In this document: in pieces, positions 22,088 to 33,539 of the stretch | Layout: each line of letters opens with the position of its first letter | How positions within the stretch are numbered: position 1 is the stretch's first letter | Assembly: GCA_964017235.1 (NCBI GenBank) | Contig: OZ024936.1 | Location: 55,169,028 to 55,233,027, forward strand | Direction: 5' to 3' | Length of the DNA stretch: 64,000 nt | From: Sabellastarte sp. h YS-2021 | Taxonomy: Eukaryota > Annelida > Polychaeta > Sabellida > Sabellidae | Notes under the pieces: model-generated | Told to the model about the DNA's origin: nothing | The model's database searches: none | Seen by the model: only the letters and a program-made list of their open reading frames with translations | Made by a program: the position numbers and the translations under genes

Positions 22088-22411
22088 ATGTCATCTCCTG
22101 GTCAGAAGAAAGGCACGTGTGGCCATATTATGGCTTTGTTTGATGGCCACCTCAAGTGCGCAAGATGTAGAAACAAGGGGGTTGGTGATGATCTGTGTAT
22201 CCTCAAACATGATTGTCCAATCTGCAAAGCCTTTATCCCAGAGCAGATTCTTCAACTTGCTATCCCCACCTACAGAGAGAGGAAGAATAAGGAGAAGAAG
22301 GTTTCTGCCTCCCCCGCTCTCGTGGACCCTTCACAGGTCAGTGTGTTGGGACGGGTGGACGGAGAGAAGACGGTTGAGAAGTCTGAACCCCTGCTGCAAG
22401 AAGCTCATTAA
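22088..22411 (+). pseudogene. DIRS Gag-like N-terminal fragment with Cys/His cluster
   Basis: The frame reads CGHIMALFDGHLKCARCR and then CILKHDCPICKAF, the same zinc-cluster layout as ORF1 of the intact DIRS at 13308 although the sequences are otherwise diverged. It stops at 22411 by frame disruption; homologous Gag text continues in other frames. The ATG at 22088 has no competing upstream start. It is inactive as annotated. Confidence 0.75.
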
Positions 22412-22775
22412 CTGAGGGACCTCGACAAGAAGTGGTCAGAACGTTTTTCAAGACTGGAGTCCATGTTTCTGTCAAAAGCGTTTGCTATCCCTGTGGAGCC
22501 TGTGAGGAAATCCCCTTCAGTGGTTACCAGTGATCAACCCTTTTTTGATCCAGTGGCTTGTCCTCTGGTGTGACTGTTGGGGGTACCGGTTCCAGTCTTG
22601 TTCAGACCACCGGTGAGGCTGCTGTTGTGAGTGAGGCTACCAGCAAGAGTGCTACACGCCCTGTTGACGGTCTCGTACTGAAGTGGGGAGAAGAGATGAG
22701 ATACAGCAGAATGCCACCCAGTCTGTTGAGGCTCCCGGTGCAGGGACGGCCACCCAGCCTGTTTAGGCTCCAGGT

Positions 22776-23747
22776 GTGGGTCCTGAGGTTCTGCTATCCG
22801 GTAGTGCTGTGCAGTCTGACGGTGAGGAAGACCTGCAAAGTGAGCCTGGTTCCCCTGCTGGTGACGATGTTTCCGGTGACCAAGAACTCTCTGAGGAAGC
22901 TAGTTACAGAGAGACCATCAGAGGGGTTAGATCATTCATGGGCTGGCACAAGATACCTGAATTTCACAGTATTTCATCTTCAGATGATAATCTCTTTGCC
23001 AGTTCCCGAGTTCAGCCAACTGGGAAGGTATCTGTGAAGTTGCCTGTAGACGACTGGCTTTACCGGAAGATGGAAAAGCTGAATCTCACCTTCACTGAAG
23101 GCTACCCCTCAAGAAAAACAGAAACGGCTGGGCTTCTCAGGGACCAGTTTGTCAAGACACCCAGGTCGTCTAGATGGTACGACATGCATGCTGATAAGAA
23201 AGACTCTGATGCAGCCACTGTGTGTTCCCGGTCTCCGGAACCGGCAAAACTGAACAGTGCATTTAGCAGGGTGGCCAGACATAGTTTACCTGCTACCCCA
23301 CCCTCCTGGCCCCTCAGTCAGGACATTTTAAGACGTTGAGATAGAGCAGCTAGGAAGCAGACTGTCATGTGCAACCAGGCTGCCAGTTTGTCAAGGTGTT
23401 TGACTAGAGTACAGGACGCTATGTCTACACAACTCAAGAGTTTGCACATGGTGAAAGGCAAGGGCAAGTCTTCTGCTTCTGATAGAATGCAACAAGCTGT
23501 GGACGAATTAGAGTATTTGGTTACATTTAACCGATCAATCTCCCAAGCCGTGGCCAGGACAATGCAGGACTTGTCAGAAGGTGTGTTCACTGCACTGCGT
23601 ACTGCTCCCATTCATTTGCAGTCACTTTTCCTGGACCAGCTTCTCATTAAGGCTGAAGAGGAAGTGGCCAGAAGTGAAGAGAGGCATTCTTCTAGCCAGT
23701 CTCACAGGAAACCCGGTGTACCACGAAATCCACAAATTTTGTATTAA
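22776..23747 (+). pseudogene. DIRS Gag-like middle and C-terminal pieces, frameshifted
   Basis: Two frames, 22776-23339 and 23367-23747, carry Gag-type sequence: EEASYRETIRGVRSFMGWHK, then a charged helical stretch (DRMQQAVDELEYLVTF, SLFLDQLLIKAEEEVARSE) likely to form coiled coils. The break near 23340 is a stop and shift. The family is supported by the related remnant at 57100-57180. Confidence 0.65.
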
Positions 23748-23859
23748 CAAAATGAAAAATACTATGGAACAGTAAAATTTACAGCTCTTTAAACAAGAAA
23801 ACAACAACTTTAAATGTATACTTTTACACAGGCCTACTTGATTATTTAATTAACCTCTT

Positions 23860-24450
23860 GCCCTCCTTGTTTATTGTTGTATGTTTTACATTCTCATGAT
23901 CAAAGTGTAACAGCTATCCTGTTTTCACTTTTGAAGGATTACAAGTGCAATTGTCCTTACATTGTTCAGGCTGCTTAAACCAAAACAACAAAGCCTGGGA
24001 TGCTGTTTGATCTGAGAGACCATCCAGCCCCTGCTATTAACTGGTCAAAGTTGCCTTAACTGTCCTGAAATGTATATTTTGTATATATATATATATATCA
24101 TCGACTATAATTTTAATCATGAGTAATTAAATGGATTGGAAATAATCAAATAAATTTGAATCCATTTGTATAAGGGACAGCCTAAATAGTATTCATAAGG
24201 GATATAAACTGAACAAATTAGAATATTACTATGATTCTATGTGTTAATTTTCAGTTACCTTTTTATGGCTAAGTACGTTCATGTAACCTAAGCCTTTGAT
24301 GATATTTTTTTTTAATTGAAGCCCCGCTCTTGCCCCCCCTTGTTTATTGTTGTATGCTTTACATTCTCCTATGAATTGATCAAAGTGTAACAGCTATCCT
24401 GTCTTCACTTTTGAAGGATTACAAGTGTAATTGCCCCTACATTGTTAAAG
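23860..24450. repeat. Direct repeat pair of about 110 bp
   Basis: Bases 23862-23970 and 24325-24445 share TTGTTTATTGTTGTATG, GATCAAAGTGTAACAGCTA and TCACTTTTGAAGGATTACAA. Both sit in the block that splits the family B gag. The interval holds a short TA microsatellite near 24080. No coding sequence is seen. Confidence 0.7.
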
Positions 24451-24777
24451 ATACTTTACATAACCTGCTACCTACTCAGGTCTTTGATTTCTACTGGTGT
24501 TCAGGCTGTTGTGATGTAATTTTGGGTCATCATCTATGATGATGTGGTATAAAAATATACTATTAGTTTGTTAATGTAAGTGTGTGTTTTTAGAAGTGTT
24601 TCTGTGTTCATTTAATTACATACTATATTAATCTATGCTGAATAAGAATTTACCGATTTTTCAATATAAAATTTCAACAGGCGGGGGGGGGGATGATTTC
24701 CTAGGAGGGGGGAGGATTTCCTTTTACACTGGTCGTCTCCATCCATATGCTTCCAATGACAACTTCTCAACAAATGG

Positions 24778-24973
24778 GGGCCATGGTGGCAGAGTGGTAA
24801 CACTCTTGCCTCCCACCTCTGAGGCCGGGGTTCGATTCCTGGCACGGCCTCAAGTGGGAAAGCTGGTAGTTGCTTGCCGTTGGTCGGCAGTTTCCTCTGC
24901 CCTTCCAACTACCCGTCGTGATATGACCTGTACAGTGTTGAAAGCGACGTAAAACCCCAAATAAACAAAAAAA
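24778..24973 (+). mobile_element. tRNA-derived SINE (family 1) with perfect 13-bp target duplication
   Basis: The head has an A box (TGGCAGAGTGG) and a B box (GGTTCGATTCC). The tail ends GTTGAAAGCGACGTAAAACC and an AAATAAACAAA run. It is flanked by TCTCAACAAATGG at 24765-24777 and 24974-24986. The conserved tail and mollusc-like context suggest a V-type SINE such as RUDI (inference). A deletion in the body, compared with the copy at 51611, accounts for its shorter length. Confidence 0.93.
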
Positions 24974-24974
24974 T

Positions 24975-25108
24975 CTCAACAAATGGACTGGAAGCCTTCT
25001 GTCCCAGCTTGGAACCAAATAAGAGAACGCCAGCAAAGCAGAAAAAGTCGTGGCAAGCCTTCTACTTTTTCACAGAAACCGGCCAAGGGTTCTAAACCAC
25101 GTAAATGA
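24975..25108 (+). pseudogene. DIRS Gag C-terminal tail
   Basis: Directly after the SINE a frame reads QQMDWKPSVPAWNQIRERQQ and then a basic Ser/Lys-rich end closing KPAKGSKPRK-stop, typical of a Gag nucleic-acid-binding tail. It belongs with the Gag pieces before 23750. Confidence 0.6.
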
Positions 25109-25539
25109 CAATTACTGATAAAGTGTGCTACCAGGCTGGAGGACTGTGCTTGTGTACCTGGTCAGTTAGGTTTGAACCCTTTACCAGTGATTTCCAGCAA
25201 GAGCGAGACTGTAAATTTACTTGTAAACTCTTGTGTTGCAAATGCTCATTCTGTTACCCAGTTGCCGCAAAAGAAAGGCGTAAATCCCAATTATTGTCAC
25301 AAGTATACAGAAATAAAATATGTGAAAGATGTTTGCTGTGTAGGTCACTTGAGCTCTGTAAATCTTGTCACAAATGTCCCAACTGCTGCCATAGATTTAC
25401 CTGTAGAAGCATGGCTACACCAGTTTTGGCGTAGAATGAGAAGTCCTGAGGAGTCCAAAGGTAGTAACAGCACTCAGAGAGGGCTACGCCCTCCCCTTCT
25501 GGTTCAAACCCAACCTAACCAGATATAAAAAAAAACTGT

Positions 25540-25850
25540 CGTAAGCAGCTATACCAACCCTCACAAAAATCTCAACCTTTTGGAGGCCCTGTATCAGCTG
25601 GTGAACAAAAATGCAGTAGAAATGGTAGAAAATCAAAACTCTCTGGGGTTTTAAAACCGGCTATTTTTGGTACCAAAACCCAACAACCGGTGGAGAACTA
25701 TCTTGGACCTGATCACCTTGAACACTTTCCTAAACACAGAGAACCTCCCTGCAGACAGGGGAGTGGGTAACCTCCATAGATTTCAAAGACGCATACTTCC
25801 AAATACCAATTCACAGTCAGTCCAGAAAGTATGTTATGTAAAAACATGAA
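25540..25850 (+). pseudogene. DIRS-type reverse transcriptase fragment
   Basis: The frame with LFLVPKPNNRWRTILDLITL resembles the LFLVPKPMNRWRPVIDLS motif of the intact DIRS ORF2. After a frameshift near 25755, GEWVTSIDFKDAYFQIPIHS gives the first catalytic-Asp region. Sequence similarity ends at about 25840, before the YxDD motif. Confidence 0.85.
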
Positions 25851-26740
25851 AATAGCACACATCCATGCATGGAAGGTGCTTCATAGTCTCCCAACCCTGG
25901 CATTTGGCCATCTTGCAATAAAGGTGCAACTGTAGTAACAGCCCCTTTTTCAATTAAGTAGTTAAGTAGTAAGACCAAAAAGCATGGAAACAGTTGTTGC
26001 CAGACGTCCGTCGAAAACTAATTAGCTCTCAATCCCTTTGGGGTTAACTTACCTGAAAATCTGGTGAAAATGCATGCATGGGTTTTAGGCTGTGGAATTC
26101 TAGAACTAAATCCTGGTGTCGGTAAGGACTTTTTGATCAATGGAATCATAAATGACTGAATAGGAGGTGTTTGATTTCATTATTATTTTTTAAAAAATGG
26201 GTACTATGTCCATATCTCAAAAGCTGTCAGGGTTTTAGCATTTTACTCTAATGAATTAATAAGCTACTTTTCAAAAGTGGTGTCTTGGCATCACGTCTGT
26301 CAGTCACCCACCACAGGAAGGATGTTCAAGTCAGTTTGCGGGCAGCATAAGTTATAATATTTGTGTCACAAGGTTTCCTGGCTTTGTTGACCCCTGTGTC
26401 CTTGGCAACCAGCTAGGCATCCAATGGCATATGGCCTGTCATTGTGTGCCCTCGGAGAGAAGGGCAAGTGTCACTTTTGAAATTGAATTTGATCTGAACA
26501 CATGTGTGATTTAAAATGAGGGAACTGTGTGTGATTATCTGATGAATAATTTTATTTTTTGTCTTAGTTTCAGCATTTTACTGGAATGAATTAATCCGCT
26601 AGTTTTCAAAAGTGGTGTCTTGGCATCACGTCGGTCAGTCACCCACCACAAGTCCAAGTTTATCAAATAACCACAGTGGTTTCTATGTCATATGACCTTT
26701 TATATCCTTCATTTGATGCATTTTATCTAAGGAGAAGTGC
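25851..26740. other. Non-coding sequence with an internal duplication
   Basis: Bases 26231-26321 and 26570-26655 share TTTTCAAAAGTGGTGTCTTG and GGTCAGTCACCCACCAC-type sequence. Bases 26380-26560 recur at 27067-27220 (TTTGTTGACCCCTGT, GCATCCAATGGCATATGGCC). No gene is recognised. Confidence 0.6.
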
Positions 26741-26744
26741 TATT

Positions 26745-27066
26745 TTGAACAGTTATAAACTTCCCAAAGACTACTTTAGTGAGGTGTTCCATATAATTAT
26801 ACTTTATTTACATCCATTTCAAATTTTGAAGTGGGGAAGAGTTTATGGCGGCCATATTTAAGTCCTCTTTACAAAATTTAAGCCCACTACCTCCCAGACT
26901 TAAAGTTAAGTACGTCCACTGACTTAGCAATTTCATGGACTTAGCTGCTTTGTGAAATCCACTAAGTCTAAAACCACAGACTTAACTTTCTGTTGACAAA
27001 ATTTAAGACCAAAGTCTTAAATTTAAATCTAAATCTGGACTTAAGTCCCTTTGTGAAATCGGCCCA
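26745..27066 (-). mobile_element. Partial foldback MITE, same family as 61012-61593
   Basis: In reverse orientation it repeats about 300 bp of the element at 61012-61593, for example GGACTTAAATATGGCC and CACCTCACTAAAG. It ends CCCTTTGTGAAATCGGCCC, a terminus of the GGGCCG-TTCAC type. It splits a duplicated segment whose halves are at 26380-26560 and 27067-27220. Confidence 0.65.
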
Positions 27067-27284
27067 TGGCTTTGTTGACCCCTGTATCCTTGGCAACTAG
27101 CTGGGCATCCAATGGCATATGGCCTTTTGGAATTGAATTTGATCTGAACATGTGTGATTTAAAATGATGGAAACTGTGTTTGATTATCTGATGAATGATT
27201 TTATTTTTTGTCTTGATTTTGTGTTTTTAGTTAATTTTAATCTGACATCATCTGACTTATGGAACTTTTATATTCTAGTGCACC

Positions 27285-27760
27285 ATGACTAAACCAAAGA
27301 AAACATAATAACAAATTACTGTTCAAAATGCCATGAAAAACATTACCCCACGGGTAAGAAGTGTCAAATGAATGCAAGTAAAATATGGACAAGCCCAGTA
27401 CCAGTGTGCAGCCAGTGACGTCATCATCTGACAGTGATAGTGATGTTCGGGACTCGGGTGGGTGCTTTTCATGTTAATATGGGTGCCAAAAAAGATAACC
27501 AAGCAGAAGGACTACTCAGATAAGAGGGTTTCGACCTCAGGTCACTCCAGACCCAGTGATCATCCTGATGACTCCCAGTCCTCTGAGGACGAACACCCAT
27601 CTGGAGGTTTACAATCACTCATCCTGAAGGAGCTCCAGAGGGTGAATCGAATGCCAGGCTGGATGACGTTGAAGCCAGAGCACAGGATCACAGGCATCAC
27701 AGGACTGTTCAAAGTTAAGTACTTCAGATTATTCCTTGAAAAATGTTTGCAAAAGTAAGA
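27285..27760 (+). pseudogene. Gag-like N-terminal remnant (Ngaro-like element)
   Basis: After the ATG at 27285 an early stop and frame changes occur. One frame reads CSKCHEKHYPTGKKC, a CxxC...H...C zinc-finger pattern, and others read acidic Ser/Asp-rich text (SSSDSDSDVRDSGG, SQSSEDEHPSGGLQ). It then approaches VNRMPGWMTLK before stopping. Confidence 0.55.
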
Positions 27761-28059
27761 AAAGAAGCAAAAGTAAGCATGTCTCTAAGTCCTCATTAGA
27801 TGAGGAACTCCTCCCACCACTTTCAGTACTAAAAACCTCTCATGAAATTCAAAGTTGAGGCTAGAATATCACAAATTGAAGGACATTCAAGGGTTGAAGG
27901 TAATAGTTGTGAAAAGTTGAAGTCTAAACAGGGGGATGGCATGGCGACATGACATTGTTTTAGGTGGGGTAAACAAGGCAGAGGGTCACCTATGACCAGC
28001 TGTCTTTAACCCAGTTCATACAAGGATTCACTAGAAATACTTTGGACGAATCTAATAAC

Positions 28060-28364
28060 AAAATTAGATGTTATGGTATCTTAATGACCTAACGGAAGAT
28101 GCCACAGATTTTTTGTGGGGAAGTGCTGAAGCCGCTCATGCTGTGCCCTCTGCGAAATGGAGAGGGGCACAGTGTGTTGATTGGATACCAGTCGGATCGT
28201 TTGGATCAGGCAGGCACATGGACAGAAACATAGTCACTTTGGAAAGCAAAATTGGGGCAGGAAAGAACAGGATGCTAAAAAGCAATTGTATTGCAAATCA
28301 TATCAAATAGGACAATGTCAATTTTCCAAAGACCATGAATATGGGAGTAAGATCCAGAAACATA
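28060..28364 (+). pseudogene. Gag-like fragment interrupted by LINE insertion
   Basis: The frame reads DLTEDATDFLWGSAEAAHAV, then a zinc-finger half with CKSYQIGQCQFSKDH in a neighbouring frame up to 28364. The second half (HICSFCLSQG...HPEKEC) resumes after the LINE at 30339. The matching finger in the - strand copy at 52360-52497 confirms the family. Confidence 0.7.
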
Positions 28365-30322
28365 ACATAAAACAAAATTGATCTGGATTGAAAGTAAAAC
28401 TGAAACAAAGGAAACATTAAGTGTTTTCCAAAAGCTACATTGGGGTGAGCTAAGATTCGATTTGTTGGGCATAACCTTTTCATGTAACTTGTATTAAATG
28501 CCAGATTTAAACTATTCACAGGCATTAGGTAGAGCAAAGAGGACATTGAATTCTTGGCAATTCAGGTGCTTAACTCCAATTTGAAAACTTACTTTCATTA
28601 AATCTTTACTATTCACACATTTGTTCAGTACCTTACCAGCATCTGAAGGCATCCTTAATGATATAAACAAAATGTTTTTTAATTACCTCTAAGATAGAAA
28701 GCCAGATAAAGAGGACTTAAAATGACAAATATTTTTAATTTCGAAAAATCTATGAAAATAGCAATCAAGGACATAGTTAAGCATCGGTTATCTCTTTTAT
28801 TGCAAGATGTAGGTCTTAAAAAATTTTCCTCAGCTGGTAGTGAGTATTGTGAATCTTTATTATACAAACTAAATCCATTTTGGAAAGCAGATTTTATGTA
28901 TTATAAAGACTATGTTCAACATTTGACATTCAAAATAGCTGTAAATATATTAACTAGTAGCATTTTATATGATACAAAATTTGGAACTGAAAAAATATTC
29001 TTTGATTGGTACAAAAATGGTATACACATTATTGGAAACATTGTAGATCCTGAGGGTAAACTAATGACTTTTGAGCAAATAAGAGCAAAATATAAATTCC
29101 CTCTAAATATTTTGAACTACTACACAGTTAAAAACTTGTACAAAAATCTATGACAAAGACTGAACTAAATTTCGCCAAATGTTTTAGAAGACCATATACC
29201 ATTTCATATAAATGCTCTGATAGGTCGCTACACTGGAAGTAAATCAATATATCTTAGGCTTAAAATTAAAAGTATGGTTAAGTGGGATTCAATTTTGCAT
29301 ACAGAACCAAGTAAGACTTTTTGGAGGGTGATTTATAAAAAATGTTTTATTCTGTAGATGCTAATAATTATATATAGTTCCAATATAGAGTACTTCAAAC
29401 AATAATTGGTGTTCAAGAATGGATGTTTAAAACTAAAGTGTCAGATAATTCAAACTGCAGGCTGTGTAATGAACATACTGAATCAATAGCTCATCTCTTT
29501 TCAGAATGCAAAATATCAAACCATCTTTGGGAAACTGAGGCATCATGGATTAAATTACAAATTAAAGAAACAGTCATAATAACCAAAAATATGAAAATTT
29601 TAGGATGTCTCGAACCTCTTCCTTATTTCTGCCCCTTGAATTTATTTTACTAATTATGCGATATTACATATTTACCAGAGCAAGGCTGCTTGGAGACCTA
29701 AATATATACTATCTGCAACAAATAATGAAAAATAGGTATCTAGAACAGGAATGTCTTTCTAAGATAAACAGTACCGATAAAGAATTTACAAAAAAGTGGT
29801 CAGCTTGGAAAATTCTGTTCCAAGAAATCTAATATTAAAGTGTAACATTAACTCACAAAGACATAAGCTTATGCTTCTTTTATGTGTTTCTTCTAATATA
29901 TTTGTGTGTGATCAATTGAATCATCATTGTAGAAACAAATGCAATAATAATGCCTACAAATTTGTTTTTCTCTAAAAGTAAACTAACCGCTTGAGTACTT
30001 AATGATTCCATGTGTGTAAACTGCTACTAAAGGATAATATTAACATATCACAGTTTATTTTACTCATTGAGAAATTAATATGATCTGCTGTCTTTGGTGT
30101 AATGTAGTCTGTCTTGTGCACACTTTGGTAGTTAAATTGGTTTATATTCATGTGTCTTGTCACACCTGTTCATCTGAAAGTCTATCATTGTTGAAAATGT
30201 CTATTGTACTTGTGTATTGTGGGTTTTTGTTTCTGTCTATTATTATTCAATTGTCCTATTTTTGTGTTTTGTCAATTGCTATCAGTGTATATCTATCAAA
30301 TAAAAATATTTTTTTTAAAAAA
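28365..30322 (+). mobile_element. 5'-truncated non-LTR retrotransposon (LINE) with 16-bp target duplication
   Basis: The insertion is bounded by AAGATCCAGAAACATA at 28349-28364 and 30323-30338, and its 3' end is an A-rich tail. It carries only the C-terminal part of a LINE ORF2. It sits exactly inside the gag zinc-finger codons of the Ngaro-like element, so it is younger than that element. Confidence 0.9.
28722..29832 (+). pseudogene. LINE ORF2 C-terminal remnant with zf-RVT-like motif
   Basis: Broken frames at 28722-29153, 29423-29653 and 29605-29832. The second reads CRLCNEHTESIAHLFSECK followed by LWETE, the CxxC...HLF..C...W pattern of the zinc-finger-like region after LINE reverse transcriptases (L1/Tx1-like by resemblance). 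Catalytic RT and endonuclease parts are missing. Confidence 0.7.
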
Positions 30323-31030
30323 AAGATCCAGAAACATATCTGCTCATTTTGTTTGAGTCAAGGTTGAATCTCGGATCATCCTGAAAAAGAATGTCATAAT
30401 TCCAAGCGTCATATTACAAAAAGCAAATCTGGGGCTGCTCAGATTCATTAGGGGGACTGAGCAGCACAGGTCAGACTTGTCATGAGTTGGTTGTTGAAAA
30501 CTGTAACGCACATTCTTTTATGTCTTCTGACGCCATGCATCAGGATGTTTTTAATGTGAACATATGTTTGTCAGATGATTGTATTAGTAAACATATGAGT
30601 ATGTGAGTAAACATGATAAAACCATGTATTGTGATAAGAGTACTGCAGTTAAAACTAGATATTTTTATAACACTGCTGTGGACAGAAAATGTGTTCAGTG
30701 TCTGTTGTCAAGTGGAAAAAAGGCCACTAGTTTTAAACACATATCAAAGTGCATACTAGGTTTGTTTTGTAGCCAGCCTGAACCCAGGTCGGTCAAAACC
30801 AGAAGTCTCATACTATGCACCCCAATAATGTCACCAGCAAAATTCTGGTAAGTGGGACTGGGGTTTTAGGTTGTTCTGGTTTTCAACACAATGACAAGTC
30901 TGTACCCAATGTTACTGGTCAAGATAAAAGTCGCAACTCCTGTGGCAACATGGGGAGCTCATTAGCCAGTCCACCACAGACAATGGCACAAAAGGTCATA
31001 TGCACAATGGTTAGTGTGGTTCAGACAGTG
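30323..31030 (+). pseudogene. Gag-like remnant after the LINE
   Basis: It resumes the zinc finger as KHICSFCLSQG, then HPEKEC after a stop. Further downstream only degenerate text is visible, including VDRKCVQCLLSSGKK in one frame. It is assigned by position between gag and RT. Confidence 0.45.
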
Positions 31031-31339
31031 TAATTGACGTTTCAATGGGAATCAAAAGCAATTGTAAAGACGTGTCAAATGTTGATGTAAATACCCAAGA
31101 ACACAATAGTAAACATGTTAATGGTAATCAAGTGAATAATGTCACTGAATGTGAGCATAGTTCAGTGAAAGCAAATGTGTTCATTGCGTGTAAAGGTATG
31201 GTTGCACCTGACAACATGACTGACAATGTTCTACGTTATCCTGTCAATATCAGACTGATTTTAATCTTAAATTGTCAAATGCAATGTTATTGAAAGATGG
31301 TAGGAACAACATGTAACTTATTCAGACAAACATTGTAGT

Positions 31340-31600
31340 GATTTTAGTCTCTGGAAGAGGCAAACAGACTACACCTTTGCTTTTATACCACTTAACAACT
31401 TGGTCACACCTGACAACCCAGGTCATATTGGTGACAAGGTCAAGGATCTCATTCAGCAACATCTTCGGATCAGATCCACTGGTATCTCAAACTTTTTGGG
31501 TGAAAGAATACCTGTTGAATCCCAACTGAATGTTGAAGAATGGAAACATTGTTCAAAAATTATTAATACATTTGATTCAATTTGGTTTTTCTCTGGGCTT
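31340..31600 (+). pseudogene. N-terminal RT-region remnant of Ngaro-like element
   Basis: One frame reads NFLGERIPVESQLNVEEW, the linker that precedes the fingers of RT in this group. The equivalent region of the - strand copy ends in FGYWDDQLCSLIRYGFPLYF (about 51080-51190). RT proper is deleted after about 31600. Confidence 0.55.
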
Positions 31601-31649
31601 CAACATTGCTGTCACCAAAACATGCATTATTGATTTTTCCATGTTACAT

Positions 31650-32110
31650 GAAAGCAATGGTCTTGTTGGCCTTTTTTTGGCTTTCTAAGATTGTCTAATA
31701 TTGCACCCCATTCATTGACCTCATTTGAGCCCTCACATCACCTCTGTGCTGGTGACCTTATTTCCACCAAGGTCTTCCTTAAGGTCATCCTGAAATGGAG
31801 TAAAACCATTCAGGCTAGGGACAAGGTCCATTTGCTTACTCTCCCTAGGGCTAAGGGTTCGAAGTTGTGCCCTTATCAGACATACAGGGAGGCCTATTTT
31901 CTGGAAATAATGACTCATTATTTCAGTACAAAATTGGTTCCACTTGACTAGTGTTAACTGATACCAGAATCAGTTTCTCTCAAAAATCAACTTAAGATTG
32001 GATAAAAAAATCCTTGGACATGGACCTCTGACTGTGTCTGGTCCCACATTCAAAACGATCACATTACTGGTGAGGATATTGAATCTACTTTTGCTAATTT
32101 GTTAAAATAA
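31650..32110 (+). pseudogene. Tyrosine recombinase remnant of Ngaro-like element
   Basis: It reads NIAPHSLTSFEPSHHLCAGD, then KVILKWSKTIQARDKVHLLT, closely matching the recombinase at 35449-36418 (-). The catalytic Arg region (FGFLRLSN in a neighbouring frame) just precedes it. The end (WTSDCVWSHIQND...LLK-stop at 32110) contains the C-terminal Trp-rich segment. Stops and shifts disable it. Confidence 0.75.
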
Positions 32111-32702
32111 ATGCTCCTACTCTTGGGCTTTGAGGGCTGTTCTTTTTATGTAATTGTACATTTGTGGTTTTCAATCAGGGTTTCTCTTAATCTCAGGGCT
32201 TTCTCATCCTTTCTTTTAGGTAACATTAAGGTGGGTTAGGGTACCTTCAACTTCTATTTTGCGTATTTTACCCTTCTTTAGGTAACCTTAAATTGGGTTA
32301 AGGTACCCTTAACTTTTAGCTTAGTATCAAACTTAAGGGTGAGGTCCCCCTGGTCTTATTGTCATACTTGTGTTAACCTCTAATTGAAATATATAAATGT
32401 GCCACATTCAGGCTATGTAAATTTATATCTCAGTTACGTAAAACTATACTTAACCGTTATGTAATTTGTAAATTGCATGTATATATCTATGTTTATGCAT
32501 CAGATCACACGAAGCCTAGTAATAAGTTATGGTGACCTTTTGATCACTTAGTGCATGGACTGGACATCATACATATATTTGATGGCTTCAGTTTATTAAT
32601 GTAGTAGTCACATTATAGTATTACTTGTTATATATATATTACATGTTAATTATATATATACTAATAAACTTATGCCCGCCCTTGTTTTCCTTCTCCCTGG
32701 GG

Positions 32703-32855
32703 AGGTCCTCAGTGGCCTAGTGGTTAGCAAGTTTGGCATCTAATCATAGGCTGTCACCTCTGTGGGTTCGAGTCCCACAAGTGGCAATTCTGAGGACCTG
32801 TCCCAATATGACCCTGGCTGTTGAACGGGACGTAAAACCCCAACTTTGACCTTTG
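32703..32855 (+). mobile_element. tRNA-derived SINE (family 2) with perfect 15-bp target duplication
   Basis: A box TGGCCTAGTGG, B box GGGTTCGAGTCCC, tail AACGGGACGTAAAACCCCAA. It is flanked by TCCTTCTCCCTGGGG at 32688-32702 and 32856-32870. The tail resembles that of SINE family 1, the head differs. Partial relatives are at 34765-34850 and around 52575-54600. Confidence 0.93.
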
Positions 32856-32870
32856 TCCTTCTCCCTGGGG

Positions 32871-33500
32871 TGGGGGGACTGTTGATATTCTTTCATATAT
32901 CGAAGTTTCAGCCTTGTATCTACAACCAAAATGTCATAAAAGTGGCTTTTAATACCCCAGTTCACTTAGTTTTTTATTTTTATCCAAACTTTATCAATCA
33001 TTTATTTTTCATTTGAGTGCAAAATATGTAGCATATTTTTGTAGGAGGCAAATATTACAGGCAGGATTTCTCTTTTGCTTGTCAATAATCATTTTTATAT
33101 ATGTTTGTGAAATATGCTTTGTATAGAATACATTAAAACTTACAATACACGTACATTCTTATGCAAACATATCTGCACTTTTTAATAATTTAGACAACTT
33201 CTTTATCAGGCGGCTTCATTTTTGTTTGAAAAACCTTTTTCTGGTTGGTGTGGTTTATGGTGGTGGACTAATTTATCCCTCTGTACCTATTCACGACCAA
33301 TCCTAAATTTATCCAAAACAATCACAGTTACACAATAAATTAAATTATCAATGTATATGATCCGATATTATTTTATTATTTATCTATGACGTAGTAAACG
33401 TCTTATCTAAGAAAAATTATAAGTTTTAAAGAAAATTAAGGATGGGCATGAATTGGTACTCCATAATGACATTTCACAAAAAAATTATTGGTCAGCGCCT
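32871..33500. other. AT-rich sequence, nothing recognised
   Basis: No open frame, splice-flanked exon, SINE or inverted terminus was seen. Confidence 0.4.
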
Positions 33501-33539
33501 TCTGTACCTGCAAGATGGTACCTGTTTTAGAGGTCTATG

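Larger units (their letters stand above)
22088..25850 (+). mobile_element. Decayed DIRS-type retrotransposon (family B, copy 1)
   Basis: It has a Gag-like zinc-cluster frame at 22088, further Gag pieces in shifted frames to 23747, a Gag tail at 24975-25108 and RT fragments at 25650-25850. About 1.2 kb between 23750 and 24975 is foreign to the gag reading frame and includes a SINE. Sequence similar to RT ceases after 25850, so RNase H and recombinase are missing. A second relic of the same family lies at 56950-59400 (shared Gag segment S/C-RETxRGV...MGW). Confidence 0.8.
27285..32110 (+). mobile_element. Decayed Ngaro-like DIRS-order retrotransposon (family C, copy 1)
   Basis: Gag zinc-finger remnants at 27285-28364 and 30323-31030, an N-terminal RT-domain segment at 31340-31600 and a recombinase remnant at 31650-32110 lie in the proper order on one strand. 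Nearly all of RT and RNase H is deleted between the last two. A LINE tail splits the gag. It pairs with the - strand copy at 35449-52560, which has the RT/RNase H that this one lacks. Confidence 0.78.

Noticed and set aside
23860-24450. Direct repeats as LTRs of a small retrotransposon
   Set aside because: Only about 110 bp, no TG...CA ends, primer-binding site or target duplication visible.
24780-24860. A and B boxes as a tRNA gene
   Set aside because: The same head occurs in four copies with an identical SINE tail and target duplications; it does not fold as a functional tRNA.
30080-30367. 95-codon hydrophobic ORF as a membrane protein
   Set aside because: It lies in the 3' tail of the LINE and runs into its A-rich end; low-complexity T-rich sequence explains the hydrophobicity.
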